A DNA stretch of 64,000 bases from JABCPE02 sp963530295 (GCA_963530295.1 CAUSCF010000010.1:1-64000), one strand, 5' to 3'; counted from the stretch's first letter, positions 1 through 8,216 are shown. The notes: generated by a model from the sequence alone, not told the origin. A program made the numbers and translations.

Positions 1-1
1 A

Positions 2-565
2 ATGAAATACTTAATTTTAGGAATAGGAAACAAAGGCGAAAAATACGAAAATACAAGGCATAACATCGGTTTTAAAATCGTGGAGAGAGTTGCCGAAAAA
101 ATAGAAGCGAAATTCAGCTCTGCAAACTACGGATGGACGGCCGAAGGAAAATACAAGGGCAGAAAAATAATCCTTTTAAAACCAGACACTTATGTAAATC
201 TCTCTGGAAACGCCCTGAAATTCTGGATGCAGAAAGAAAACATTCCTTTGGAAAATATCCTCGTCGTGACAGATGATTTGGCGCTGCCTTTCGGTGCTTT
301 ACGCCTAAAATCAAAGGGTTCTGATGCTGGGCACAACGGTCTGAAAAACATTCAGGAAATGATAAAAACCCAAAACTACGCCCGCCTGAGATTTGGAATT
401 TCTTCTGATTTTGAAAAGGGCAGACAGATAGACTATGTCATTGGTGAATGGAGCGACGAAGAAAATGAAAAACTTCCCGAAAGAATTGATAAGTTCGCAG
501 ATGCCTGCCTGTCCTTTGTCTTTGCAGGAATTACCAATACGATGAATACTTTTAACGGAAAATAA
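2..565 (+). CDS. pth: Peptidyl-tRNA hydrolase
   Basis: Cleaves peptidyl-tRNAs released from stalled ribosomes, recycling tRNA in the cytoplasm. The 187 residues are full length for the family. The conserved Asn (N10 in GIGN), the catalytic His (H20 in RHNIGF), the Asp of VVTDDLALPFG (about residues 88-98) and the KGSDAGHNG segment are all present. The ATG is one base from the window edge, so its promoter cannot be seen. prfB follows on the same strand 53 bases later but has its own promoter-like element, so cotranscription is uncertain. Confidence 0.96.
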   Translation: MKYLILGIGNKGEKYENTRHNIGFKIVERVAEKIEAKFSSANYGWTAEGKYKGRKIILLKPDTYVNLSGNALKFWMQKENIPLENILVVTDDLALPFGALRLKSKGSDAGHNGLKNIQEMIKTQNYARLRFGISSDFEKGRQIDYVIGEWSDEENEKLPERIDKFADACLSFVFAGITNTMNTFNGK

Positions 566-595
566 ATTTTATTACTAAAATCACCAAAAAACTAT

Positions 596-603
596 TATTT
601 TTG
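596..603 (+). promoter_or_regulatory. Promoter -7 element upstream of prfB
   Basis: TATTTTTG matches the Bacteroidota -7 consensus TAnnTTTG and lies 15 bases before the prfB start, which would give a very short leader. No clear -33 TTG is seen at the usual distance. Confidence 0.45.
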
Positions 604-618
604 TAAAAATTTGAATTT

Positions 619-1731
619 GTGATTAGTAACGAGCAAATAAAAGACGCACAGACCCGAATAGAAGATTTATACAAATACCTTCAAATAGAGCGAAAAAAGG
701 TAGAAATATCCAATGATGATGAGAAAACTGCTTCGCCAGAATTTTGGGACAACCCGAAAGAAGCCGAAGCATTTCTGAAACAGCTCCGCTCCAAAAAGAA
801 ATGGGTAGAAGAATATGAGGAAATCCATAAAGAATTTGAAGATTTACAAGTATTGGTAGAATTTTCCAAAGAAGACCCAGACAGCGAAAGAGAAGTGGAA
901 GACATCTTCCCAAAACTTCTTGAAAAAATAGAAAATCTTGAATTTAAAAATATGCTTTCCAGCGAAGGAGATGAGCTTTCTGCCGTCCTCCAAATCACAG
1001 CTGGAGCAGGTGGAACGGAGAGCTGCGACTGGGCATCTATGCTGATGAGAATGTACATCATGTGGGCAGAAAAGCAGGGATACAGCGTGCGAGAGCTCAA
1101 CTTCCAAGAAGGAGATGTAGCGGGCGTGAAAACCGTAACATTAGAAATAGATGGCGAATTTGCCTTCGGATATCTAAAAGGCGAAAACGGCGTGCATCGT
1201 TTGGTGAGAATTTCTCCTTTTGACAGCAATGCGAAACGCCACACCAGCTTTGTTTCTGTTTATGTTTATCCTTTGGTGGATGACACTATCGAGATTAATA
1301 TCAATCCTTCTGATATTACCTTTGAAACGATGAGAGCCAGCGGTGCAGGAGGGCAGAATGTAAACAAAGTAGAAACTGCCGTGCGACTCCGCCACCACCC
1401 TACTGGAATTATCATCGAAAACTCTGAAAGCCGTTCTCAACTTCAAAACAAAGAAAAAGCCATGCAGCTGTTAAAATCAAGGCTTTATGAAATAGAATTG
1501 GAAGAAAGAAACAAGGCACGAAACGAAATAGAAGCAGGAAAAATGAAAATAGAATGGGGCAGCCAGATTAGAAACTATGTGATGCATCCTTACAAATTGG
1601 TAAAAGATGTTCGCTCTGGCTATGAGACCTCTGATGTAGATGCTGTGATGAATGGCAACATCACTCCTTTCCTGAAATCTTTCCTAATGGCAGAAGGACA
1701 AGGTGACGAAACTCATGATTTAATGATATAA
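619..1731 (+). CDS. prfB: Peptide chain release factor 2
   Basis: Terminates translation at UGA and UAA by binding the ribosomal A site and triggering hydrolysis of peptidyl-tRNA. It is full length (370 residues). The RF2-specific SPF tripeptide is in RISPFDSNAKRH (about residue 198) and the catalytic GGQ is in ASGAGGQNVNKVE (about residue 243). The start is GTG. The programmed +1 frameshift that controls RF2 in many bacteria (CTT TGA near codon 25) is absent: the matching place reads CTT CAA and the frame stays open, so the usual autoregulation is not available here. Confidence 0.95.
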   Translation: MISNEQIKDAQTRIEDLYKYLQIERKKVEISNDDEKTASPEFWDNPKEAEAFLKQLRSKKKWVEEYEEIHKEFEDLQVLVEFSKEDPDSEREVEDIFPKLLEKIENLEFKNMLSSEGDELSAVLQITAGAGGTESCDWASMLMRMYIMWAEKQGYSVRELNFQEGDVAGVKTVTLEIDGEFAFGYLKGENGVHRLVRISPFDSNAKRHTSFVSVYVYPLVDDTIEININPSDITFETMRASGAGGQNVNKVETAVRLRHHPTGIIIENSESRSQLQNKEKAMQLLKSRLYEIELEERNKARNEIEAGKMKIEWGSQIRNYVMHPYKLVKDVRSGYETSDVDAVMNGNITPFLKSFLMAEGQGDETHDLMI

Positions 1732-1760
1732 AATTTTATCGCTGATATTCTTAAATAAAT

Positions 1761-1768
1761 TATCTTTG
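1761..1768 (+). promoter_or_regulatory. Promoter -7 element of the DedA gene
   Basis: TATCTTTG fits TAnnTTTG and sits 17 bases before the next start codon. The -33 element is not obvious. Confidence 0.45.
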
Positions 1769-1784
1769 TTGATTATTAGATTTT

Positions 1785-2438
1785 ATGGAACATTTTGAAA
1801 GTTGGAAAGATTTAGTAAACCCCGAATTTTACATTAAATTAGGCGGTTTTTGGCTGGTGCTTCTTATCGTGTTTGCAGAATCGGGATTGTTTTTTGGATT
1901 CTTTCTGCCTGGGGACAGCCTGTTGTTCATTTCTGGGATTTATTCCACTACGATTATCAGTGAAACCTTTGGAGAAACAGGAAGTGACCTTCTCAATACT
2001 ACGATTTTAGCTGCCACTGTCGGTGTTGCTGCTATTCTTGGAGATTCAGTAGGTTATTGGTTTGGTTCAAAAAGCGGTCAGAAACTTTACCAAAAGAAAG
2101 AATCTTTTTTCTTTAAAAGAAGTTATCTACTGAAAGCCCAGCAATTTTATGAAGAAAATGGAGCAATGGCTATCATCATTGCGAGATTTTTACCCATGAT
2201 TAGAACCTTTGCTCCTATTGTAGCGGGCATAGTGAAAATGGATAGCAAAAAGTTCTTTCTATACAATATTATAGGTGGGCTTTTATGGTCTTTTTCACTG
2301 ATTTTTGCTGGACATTATTTGGATAAACTTTTTATTGACCAGTTCGGAATTGATTTGAAAAAACATTTGGAATACATCATCATTGGACTGATTGTAGTAA
2401 CTACAACTCCTGTTATAATCAAGGCCCTTAAAAAATAA
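1785..2438 (+). CDS. DedA-family membrane protein
   Basis: Inner-membrane protein of the DedA (SNARE-associated/VTT) family, whose members act in membrane homeostasis and in some species in recycling of undecaprenyl phosphate or other lipids. Family signs are the re-entrant segment FFGFFLPGDSLLF near residues 32-48 and the motif RFLPMIRTFAPIVAG near residues 138-152 with its two conserved Arg. Further hydrophobic spans follow, and a last one lies near the C-terminus. It converges on rplL across a bidirectional terminator. The exact substrate cannot be inferred from sequence. Confidence 0.88.
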   Translation: MEHFESWKDLVNPEFYIKLGGFWLVLLIVFAESGLFFGFFLPGDSLLFISGIYSTTIISETFGETGSDLLNTTILAATVGVAAILGDSVGYWFGSKSGQKLYQKKESFFFKRSYLLKAQQFYEENGAMAIIIARFLPMIRTFAPIVAGIVKMDSKKFFLYNIIGGLLWSFSLIFAGHYLDKLFIDQFGIDLKKHLEYIIIGLIVVTTTPVIIKALKK

Positions 2439-2492
2439 AACTTTTAAAACTTTTAATTAATTCTAAATATCATCATCTATCAGTAAAAAATA

Positions 2493-2524
2493 AAAAGCTG
2501 TTTCAAAATGAAACAACTTTTTTA
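2493..2524. terminator. Bidirectional terminator between the DedA gene and rplL
   Basis: An A-rich flank, an inverted repeat TGTTTC/GAAACA around a short loop, and a T run on the opposite side. The symmetry suits the two convergent genes. Confidence 0.75.
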
Positions 2525-2542
2525 GTTATTGTAATTTAATAA

Positions 2543-2914
2543 TTACTTCAATTCTACTTCAGCACCAGCTTCCTCTAATTGCTTTTTAAGAGCTTCTGCT
2601 TCGTCTTTTGGAACTCCTGTTTTTACTGGAGCTGGAGCACCATCTACGATGTCTTTAGCTTCTTTAAGACCAGCACCTGTTAAGTCTTTAACTAACTTAA
2701 CTACAGCCAATTTAGAAGCACCTGCATTTTTAAGGATTACATCAAATTCTGATTTTTCCTCAGCTGCAGCACCTCCACCAGCAGCACCAGATACTACTAC
2801 TGCAGCAGCAGCTGGCTCGATTCCGTACTCTTCTTTAAGAATAGTAGCTAATTCATTTACATCTTTTACTGTTAAGTTAACAAGCGTTTCCGCTAATTTT
2901 TTTAAATCTGACAT
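2543..2914 (-). CDS. rplL: 50S ribosomal protein L7/L12
   Basis: Stalk protein of the large subunit that recruits and activates translational GTPases. It has 123 residues: an N-terminal dimerisation helix, an Ala/Gly-rich hinge (about residues 36-52) and the conserved C-terminal domain with KLAVVKLVKDLTGAGLKEAK. It is last in the rplK-rplA-rplJ-rplL run. In most bacteria rpoB and rpoC follow; here a terminator and a convergent DedA gene come next. Confidence 0.97.
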   Translation of the reverse strand: MSDLKKLAETLVNLTVKDVNELATILKEEYGIEPAAAAVVVSGAAGGGAAAEEKSEFDVILKNAGASKLAVVKLVKDLTGAGLKEAKDIVDGAPAPVKTGVPKDEAEALKKQLEEAGAEVELK

Positions 2915-2990
2915 TTTTCTAATGTTTTAATTGTTGAACGATTTATTTTAATTTTATTGAGTGTCTATTTTACTCAGTGAAGACCTATGA

Positions 2991-3536
2991 TTACTCTGCT
3001 CCTTCTTCAGATGCAGACTCTTCTTTTGGTTCTTCTGCCACAGGAGCTTCTGCAACCTCTGGTTTGTTTTGCAATGCAGAAATCAAGTTTCTGATTGGAG
3101 ATTGAAGCAATCCTATGATTTCTCCAATCATCTCTTCTTTAGACTTGATGTTCGCTAGAGTATCTAACTGGCTATCACCAATATAGAAAGTTTCTTGCAA
3201 ATAAGCTGATTTCAAAGCAGGGAATTCTCCATTCTTTCTGAAATTCTTGATAAGTTTTGCAGGAGCATTTGCTACTTCTGCTATCATCAATGCAGAGTTT
3301 CCTTTGAATGTAGAGAACATTTCTGAGTAATCTACTCCCTCTACTTGTTCCATCGCTTTTTGAAGCAATGTATTTTTTACAACTCTAAGCGTAACATTAC
3401 TTTTAAATGCTTGTCTTCTAAAATCTGAAGTAGCAGCAGCATTCATTCCTTCAAGATTTGCTACATAAACCACTTTGGCATCTTGTAACAATTCTTTTAA
3501 TTCTTGTATTACTAATACTTTTTCTTCTTTTGTCAT
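2991..3536 (-). CDS. rplJ: 50S ribosomal protein L10
   Basis: Anchors L7/L12 dimers to the base of the ribosomal stalk and, in many bacteria, represses translation of its own operon. The 181 residues are somewhat longer than E. coli L10. The excess is a Glu/Ala-rich acidic tail (about residues 160-181) after the L12-binding helix. The fold is recognisable from the N-terminal segment MTKEEKVLVIQELKELLQDA and the KSNVTLRVVKNTLLQKAM region. It lies 13 bases after rplA and 76 bases before rplL. Confidence 0.97.
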   Translation of the reverse strand: MTKEEKVLVIQELKELLQDAKVVYVANLEGMNAAATSDFRRQAFKSNVTLRVVKNTLLQKAMEQVEGVDYSEMFSTFKGNSALMIAEVANAPAKLIKNFRKNGEFPALKSAYLQETFYIGDSQLDTLANIKSKEEMIGEIIGLLQSPIRNLISALQNKPEVAEAPVAEEPKEESASEEGAE

Positions 3537-3549
3537 TGTCTTTCAGATT

Positions 3550-4242
3550 TTAGTTTACAGATTTAGTATCGATAGCAATACCTGGACTCATTGTAGAAGA
3601 AAGGTAAATACTCTTCACATAAGTTCCTTTTGCTGCAGTTGGTTTTAATTTGATTAAAGCCTGAATAAGCTCTTGTGCATTCTCTCTAATCTTATCTGCA
3701 TCGAAAGATACTTTACCAATACCTGCATGTACAATACCATATTTATCCACTTTGAAATCAATTTTACCTGATTTCACCTCTGCTACTGCTTTACCTACTT
3801 CCATAGTAACTGTTCCAGACTTAGGGTTTGGCATTAGACCTCTTGGACCCAATACTCTACCCAATGGACCTAGTTTACCCATCACAGCTGGCATAGTAAC
3901 AATAACATCTACATCTGTCCAACCATTTTTGATTTTTTCTAAGTACTCATCTAGACCTACATGGTCAGCACCAGCAGCTTTTGCTTCTGCTTCTTTATCA
4001 GGAGTAACCAAAGCCAATACACGGATATCTTTACCCGTTCCATGAGGAAGAGAAACTACTCCTCTTACCATTTGATTAGCTTTACGAGGATCTACACCTA
4101 ATCTCACAGCGATATCTACAGAAGCATCAAATTTTGCTGTATTTACTTCTTTTACTAAGGCTGAAGCTTCTTCAAGGCTATATGCCTTATTTTTTTCTAG
4201 CTTAGCTACAGCTTCCTTTTGCTTTTTAGTTAATTTTGCCAT
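3550..4242 (-). CDS. rplA: 50S ribosomal protein L1
   Basis: Forms the L1 stalk that helps deacylated tRNA leave the E site, and binds 23S rRNA. It is full length at 230 residues. GPRGLMPNPKSGTVT near residues 132-146 is the family signature, and the C-terminal KPTAAKGTYVKSIYLSSTMSPG is also typical. It is tightly coupled to rplK (10-base gap) and rplJ (13-base gap). Confidence 0.97.
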   Translation of the reverse strand: MAKLTKKQKEAVAKLEKNKAYSLEEASALVKEVNTAKFDASVDIAVRLGVDPRKANQMVRGVVSLPHGTGKDIRVLALVTPDKEAEAKAAGADHVGLDEYLEKIKNGWTDVDVIVTMPAVMGKLGPLGRVLGPRGLMPNPKSGTVTMEVGKAVAEVKSGKIDFKVDKYGIVHAGIGKVSFDADKIRENAQELIQALIKLKPTAAKGTYVKSIYLSSTMSPGIAIDTKSVN

Positions 4243-4252
4243 TCCTTAATTT

Positions 4253-4693
4253 TTAAGCGTTAGGTTTCGTTCCTGTTACTTTTAATCCCATTGATCTTGC
4301 TGTACCAGCAACCATACTCAAAGCTGAATCTAATGTAAAGCAGTTAAGATCTGCCATTTTATCTTCAGCGATTTTTTGTACTTGCTCCCAAGTTACAGAA
4401 CCTACTTTGTTTCTGTTAGGCTCCCCAGATCCTTTCTTTACCTTAGACGCCTCTAAAAGCTGAACCGCTGCTGGAGGTGTTTTAATGATAAATTCGAAAG
4501 ATTTATCCTCATAAACTGTAATTACTACAGGAAGGATTTGACCTGGCTTATCTTGCGTTCTTCCATTAAATTGTTTACAAAACTCCATAATGTTCACCCC
4601 TGCAGAACCCAATGCTGGACCTACTGGTGGAGAAGGGTTTGCTGCCCCTCCTTTCACTTGAAGTTTTACCATTTTAAAGACTTTCTTTGCCAT
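4253..4693 (-). CDS. rplK: 50S ribosomal protein L11
   Basis: Part of the GTPase-associated centre, where it contacts 23S rRNA and elongation factors. It has 146 residues with the N-terminal Pro-rich segment NPSPPVGPALGSAGVNIMEF and the C-terminal RNA-binding domain ending in ARSMGLKVTGTKP. It is first in the L11-L1-L10-L12 operon and has a well-formed promoter upstream, separate from secE-nusG. Confidence 0.97.
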   Translation of the reverse strand: MAKKVFKMVKLQVKGGAANPSPPVGPALGSAGVNIMEFCKQFNGRTQDKPGQILPVVITVYEDKSFEFIIKTPPAAVQLLEASKVKKGSGEPNRNKVGSVTWEQVQKIAEDKMADLNCFTLDSALSMVAGTARSMGLKVTGTKPNA

Positions 4694-4807
4694 GTTTCTT
4701 TATTAAAATAAATTAAAAATATAAAAATGTGGAAGCATTTTATAAATCTGTAAATGAATAAATGAAATATCCTTCTCACCTGAACATTTCAACTCCATTT
4801 ACGGACT

Positions 4808-4838
4808 GCAAAATTATAAATTTATTTCTTATCTACAA
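4808..4838 (-). promoter_or_regulatory. Promoter of the rplK-rplA-rplJ-rplL operon
   Basis: On the minus strand, TTG (4838-4836), 19 bases, then TAATTTTGC (4816-4808). This matches the Bacteroidota -33/-7 architecture. The leader to rplK would be about 110 bases, room for L1- or L10-type feedback control. Confidence 0.7.
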
Positions 4839-4869
4839 AAATAAATTTACTTTTTATTCTAAATATCAA

Positions 4870-4897
4870 TAAAAAAACCACCCTAAAAAGAGTGGTT
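4870..4897 (-). terminator. Terminator after nusG
   Basis: On the minus strand AACCAC, a 10-base loop and GTGGTT are followed by a run of T. It separates secE-nusG from the rplK operon. Confidence 0.7.
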
Positions 4898-4906
4898 GTA
4901 TTTTAA

Positions 4907-5449
4907 TTAAAGTTTTTCTACTTGCATGTAGCTTAGTTCTAATGGAGTTTCCCTTCCAAATATTCTAACTTTAACTTCTAATTTCTTCTTATCTTCATGG
5001 ATTTTTTCAATAGAACCATTGAATCCATTAAATGGCCCATCTATAACTTTCACATTTTCTCCTACAACAAAAGGAATCTCTACATCCACCGCAAATTCGG
5101 AAAGTTCGTCTATTTTCCCCAGCATTCTATTAACTTCCGTAGGTCTCATAGGAACAGGATCTCCTCCTTTTGTCAAACTCAAAAACGAAATAACACCTGG
5201 TATATTCTTTATCATATGTGGAATCTCACCCATAAGATTAGCCTCTACCATAAGATATCCTGGATAATAAGGTCTTTCTTTAAAGACTTTTTTTCCATTT
5301 TTCATCTGTGCCACTTTTTCCGTAGGAATTACTACTTGAGTAACAAAAGATTCATACCCTAATCTTCTAACCTCAGTTTCTATATAGGATTTTACTTTAT
5401 TTTCCTGTCCGCTAACGGCTTTCAACACATACCATTTTAATTCTTCCAT
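4907..5449 (-). CDS. nusG: Transcription termination/antitermination factor NusG
   Basis: Binds RNA polymerase, increases its processivity and links it to the ribosome or Rho. It has 180 residues with an N-terminal NGN domain starting WYVLKAVSGQENKVK and a C-terminal KOW domain around VIDGPFNGFNGSIEKI (about residues 134-149). It lies 10 bases after secE, the usual pair. Confidence 0.96.
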   Translation of the reverse strand: MEELKWYVLKAVSGQENKVKSYIETEVRRLGYESFVTQVVIPTEKVAQMKNGKKVFKERPYYPGYLMVEANLMGEIPHMIKNIPGVISFLSLTKGGDPVPMRPTEVNRMLGKIDELSEFAVDVEIPFVVGENVKVIDGPFNGFNGSIEKIHEDKKKLEVKVRIFGRETPLELSYMQVEKL

Positions 5450-5459
5450 GAGAAATATT

Positions 5460-5663
5460 TTAGTTAAAAAATCCTATGAACAATGAATACAAGTTCTTGA
5501 TTGATATACTAAAAAGGCTATCTACCCCAAATGTAAACAAGGCTAATATCAATGTAGACACAGCCACAACAACTGTAGAAGACTGTAATTCTTTCCACTT
5601 CAGCCATTCAACCTTTTCTCTAAACTCTAAAAAAGAATCTTTAACAAAACTTATAAAACTCAT
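5460..5663 (-). CDS. secE: Preprotein translocase subunit SecE
   Basis: Small membrane subunit that stabilises SecY in the SecYEG channel. The 67 residues comprise an amphipathic N-terminal part with the conserved EFREKVEWLKWKELQ and one transmembrane span (about residues 30-50). This is the short single-span form common outside the gamma-proteobacteria. Its position between tRNA-Trp and nusG supports the call. Confidence 0.93.
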   Translation of the reverse strand: MSFISFVKDSFLEFREKVEWLKWKELQSSTVVVAVSTLILALFTFGVDSLFSISIKNLYSLFIGFFN

Positions 5664-5744
5664 AATATATCGCCAATAAGAAAAAACTAAGGAAATCCCA
5701 TCTATGATTACACAATAAATAAAATATACCTTAGTCTAAATTTG

Positions 5745-5815
5745 CACGGGCACTAGGATTCGAACCCAGATCAACGGTTTTGGAGACCGGTATCCTACCA
5801 TTGGACGATGCCCGT
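5745..5815 (-). tRNA. tRNA-Trp (CCA anticodon)
   Basis: Read on the minus strand, the 7-bp acceptor stem ACGGGCA/TGCCCGT closes the cloverleaf. The anticodon loop CTCCAAA gives anticodon CCA, and the T-loop TTCGAAT is canonical. The discriminator is G and CCA is not encoded. The tuf - tRNA-Trp - secE - nusG order is a known arrangement. It lies only 17 bases beyond the strong hairpin that follows tuf. Confidence 0.95.
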
Positions 5816-5832
5816 AGTTTAATTTTAAATTT

Positions 5833-5870
5833 AAAAAGTTTTCCCGAAAGATCCCTTTCGGGAAAACTTT
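5833..5870 (-). terminator. Strong hairpin between tuf and tRNA-Trp
   Basis: A perfect 16-bp inverted repeat (5835-5850 with 5855-5870) and a 4-base loop, followed by T residues on the minus strand. It should end tuf transcription. No promoter fits in the remaining gap to tRNA-Trp, so it may be partly read through or act as a processing or stability element. Confidence 0.75.
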
Positions 5871-5884
5871 ATTATACTAAATAA

Positions 5885-7072
5885 TTAGTCTAAAATTTCA
5901 GTTACCTGACCAGCACCTACTGTTCTACCTCCTTCTCTAATCGCAAATCTAAGACCTACATTAAGAGCAATTGGTTGTAACAATTCTACTGTAATTGTCA
6001 AGTTATCACCAGGCATTACCATTTCTACACCATCTGGCAAGAAGATTTCACCTGTAACATCCGTTGTTCTTACATAGAACTGAGGACGATATTTGTTGTG
6101 GAATGGAGTGTGTCTTCCTCCTTCTTCTTTAGAAAGGATATAAACCTCTGCTTTAAATTTTTTGTGTGGAGTTACAGATCCTTGTTTAGCGATAACCATA
6201 CCTCTTCTGATATCAGTTTTCTCGATACCTCTCAACAATAGACCAACATTATCTCCTGCTTCTCCTCTATCAAGGATTTTTCTAAACATCTCTACCCCTG
6301 TTACAGTAGAAGTTAATTTCTCAGCACCCATACCAATGATATCAACAGGATCACCTGTATTGATAACACCAGACTCAATTCTACCTGTAGCTACAGTACC
6401 TCTACCTGTAATAGAGAATACATCTTCTATCGGCATCAAGAATGGCTTATCTTGATCTCTCACTGGTTGCTCGATCCAGTTATCTACAGCATCCATCAAT
6501 TCTTCTACTGTAGCAACCCACTTAGGCTCACCATTAAGAGCACCAAGAGCAGAACCTTTGATTACTGGAGAGTTATCTCCATCATATTCATAAGAAGAAA
6601 GAAGATCTCTCAACTCAAGTTCTACCAATTCTAACAATTCTGGATCATCCACCATATCCACTTTGTTCATAAACACAACGATTCTTGGAACATTTACCTG
6701 ACGACAAAGCAAGATATGCTCTCTCGTTTGTGGCATAGGCCCATCAGTTGCAGCACACACAAGGATAGCTCCATCCATTTGAGCAGCACCAGTTACCATG
6801 TTTTTAACATAGTCGGCGTGACCAGGACAGTCTACATGGGCATAGTGTCTGTTTTCTGTTTCATATTCAATATGTGAAGTATTAATTGTAATACCTCTTT
6901 CTTTTTCTTCTGGAGCTGAGTCAATTGCAGAGAAATCTCTCTTTTCAGCCAATCCTTTGTCTGACAATACTTTAGATATTGCAGCAGTCAAAGTAGTCTT
7001 ACCGTGGTCAACGTGACCAATTGTACCAATGTTCAAGTGCGGTTTACTACGATTAAACGTTTCCTTTGCCAT
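5885..7072 (-). CDS. tuf: Elongation factor Tu
   Basis: GTPase that delivers aminoacyl-tRNA to the ribosomal A site. It is full length at 395 residues. G-domain motifs are all visible: GHVDHGKTTLT (about 18-28), DCPGHADYV (about 80-88), NKVDMVD (about 135-141) and the GSAL motif (about 172-175). Domains 2 and 3 follow, ending in GGRTVGAGQVTEILD. A good promoter lies upstream. Confidence 0.98.
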   Translation of the reverse strand: MAKETFNRSKPHLNIGTIGHVDHGKTTLTAAISKVLSDKGLAEKRDFSAIDSAPEEKERGITINTSHIEYETENRHYAHVDCPGHADYVKNMVTGAAQMDGAILVCAATDGPMPQTREHILLCRQVNVPRIVVFMNKVDMVDDPELLELVELELRDLLSSYEYDGDNSPVIKGSALGALNGEPKWVATVEELMDAVDNWIEQPVRDQDKPFLMPIEDVFSITGRGTVATGRIESGVINTGDPVDIIGMGAEKLTSTVTGVEMFRKILDRGEAGDNVGLLLRGIEKTDIRRGMVIAKQGSVTPHKKFKAEVYILSKEEGGRHTPFHNKYRPQFYVRTTDVTGEIFLPDGVEMVMPGDNLTITVELLQPIALNVGLRFAIREGGRTVGAGQVTEILD

Positions 7073-7116
7073 GATTTAAATTATTTTATGTTTAAACTAT
7101 TTTTTCAATTCAGTGT

Positions 7117-7145
7117 GCAAATATAATCATTTTTTTGAATATCAA
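7117..7145 (-). promoter_or_regulatory. Promoter of tuf
   Basis: Minus strand TTG (7145-7143), 17 bases, then TATATTTGC (7125-7117). This is a close match to the Bacteroidota consensus, as expected for a highly expressed gene. The leader is about 40 bases. Confidence 0.8.
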
Positions 7146-7200
7146 GAAAAAAAATAAAAAAATATATATTTCTATTCTTTACCTTATATATTTAATCAAA

Positions 7201-7232
7201 AAAAATCTCAAAGAAAATTCTTTGAGATTTTT
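7201..7232 (-). terminator. Terminator after carbonic anhydrase
   Basis: A perfect 13-bp inverted repeat (7201-7213 with 7220-7232) with a 6-base loop, followed by T residues on the minus strand. Confidence 0.8.
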
Positions 7233-7247
7233 AATTATTCTTCCTAA

Positions 7248-7997
7248 TTATAAGGACTCAAAAACAGTTCTACTTCCTGTTTTTTGAATTGGTCTATAAT
7301 TATGATTATACAAATCTGTGAATTTTTTAAGCTGTGCATCAGAAATTGTAAGAACTTCTTTGAACACTATCCAGTTCATCCCTTGTGAACAAGGTGGAGT
7401 TGTAAGTGATCCTGTATAGTTATAATATTTTTTGTTGTTAGGCAACATCGCCAACGGATTTATTGTATTATTTGTAGCAACTTCTTGATTCTTAACGCTA
7501 GGGAAAGAATTGATATACTGTGCAAACTGAGCATTATCCGCTCCTCCTCCTTTAATCAACAATCCTAAAATAACGATAGCTCCTGTTGCCTCATTTTGGT
7601 GAACAAAATGCACTTCAAGTGGAGAGAAATTCCCATCTATAGAGTGCTCACTATGTCCATGATAATGGAATTGTTTAAGTTTATAGGCAACACCATTGTA
7701 GGTGATACTACTTTTTCCATCTGTATTAATTTGTACAGTATGCCCATTATTCACAGCCTTAGCAGAAAATGCTGAATAATTAAAAGTAATCGCTGGAAGT
7801 GTCGCCTTTGTAGTCGCAGTAGTTACAATGTTAATCGGCGACTGAACCAATCCCGCACACTCAGAATACCCTTGATTATGCCAATTAGGATTTTCATAAT
7901 CCCAGTGAGCTTGTTTAGAATCAGGAATTTGAACTTCCTCATCTCTTGAACACGCAGCGAGAGCTAAAAAAGCTCCACATAAAAGAACCTTTCTCAT
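7248..7997 (-). CDS. Alpha-class carbonic anhydrase, lipoprotein
   Basis: Zinc enzyme that interconverts CO2 and bicarbonate, probably anchored in the periplasm or outer membrane. The first 16 residues MRKVLLCGAFLALAAC form a lipoprotein signal with Cys16 as the lipidation site. The three zinc-binding His are in QFHYHGHSEH (about residues 108-117) and LEVHFVHQ (about 126-133). The C-terminal YTGSLTTPPCSQGMNWIVF is the alpha-class signature. It is 249 residues with its own terminator and promoter, and lies just left of the mobile element. Confidence 0.92.
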   Translation of the reverse strand: MRKVLLCGAFLALAACSRDEEVQIPDSKQAHWDYENPNWHNQGYSECAGLVQSPINIVTTATTKATLPAITFNYSAFSAKAVNNGHTVQINTDGKSSITYNGVAYKLKQFHYHGHSEHSIDGNFSPLEVHFVHQNEATGAIVILGLLIKGGGADNAQFAQYINSFPSVKNQEVATNNTINPLAMLPNNKKYYNYTGSLTTPPCSQGMNWIVFKEVLTISDAQLKKFTDLYNHNYRPIQKTGSRTVFESL

Positions 7998-8077
7998 AAT
8001 GTTATAATTTAAATTTTTGATTGTTTTAGTTTTAAATATAAAGAAACCTTTACTTATGTTTGTTTCTTTTAATCATT

Positions 8078-8086
8078 GCAAATATA
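8078..8086 (-). promoter_or_regulatory. Promoter -7 element of carbonic anhydrase
   Basis: TATATTTGC on the minus strand, about 80 bases before the start codon. No clear TTG is found upstream. Confidence 0.5.
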
Positions 8087-8169
8087 ACTGAGGTTTTTAT
8101 AAAATATTATACTTAATTATGTGATAAAAATCATGTTTTTCAAAAAATGTTAGTTTTTCAAAAAAAATA

Positions 8170-8200
8170 AATAGCTCCAAGGAAATTCCTTAGAGCTATT
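8170..8200 (-). terminator. Ancestral tRNA-Cys terminator, displaced by the element
   Basis: Minus strand AATAGCTC and GAGCTATT (8-bp stem, with a further inner stem) are followed by TTATTTTTTTT. It abuts the left attachment repeat exactly. If the element were excised it would lie directly behind tRNA-Cys, so it is best read as that gene's original terminator. Confidence 0.7.
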
Positions 8201-8216
8201 ATTGAGGTTCCGAGCG
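8201..8216. repeat. Left attachment site repeat (attL core)
   Basis: ATTGAGGTTCCGAGCG, identical to 18870-18885. It is a fragment of the tRNA-Cys 3' end and cannot form a tRNA alone. It marks the left integration boundary. Confidence 0.88.

Noticed and set aside
8201..8216. Left repeat as a tRNA pseudogene
   Set aside because: Only 16 bases of the tRNA-Cys 3' end are present; this is the expected attachment-site remnant.
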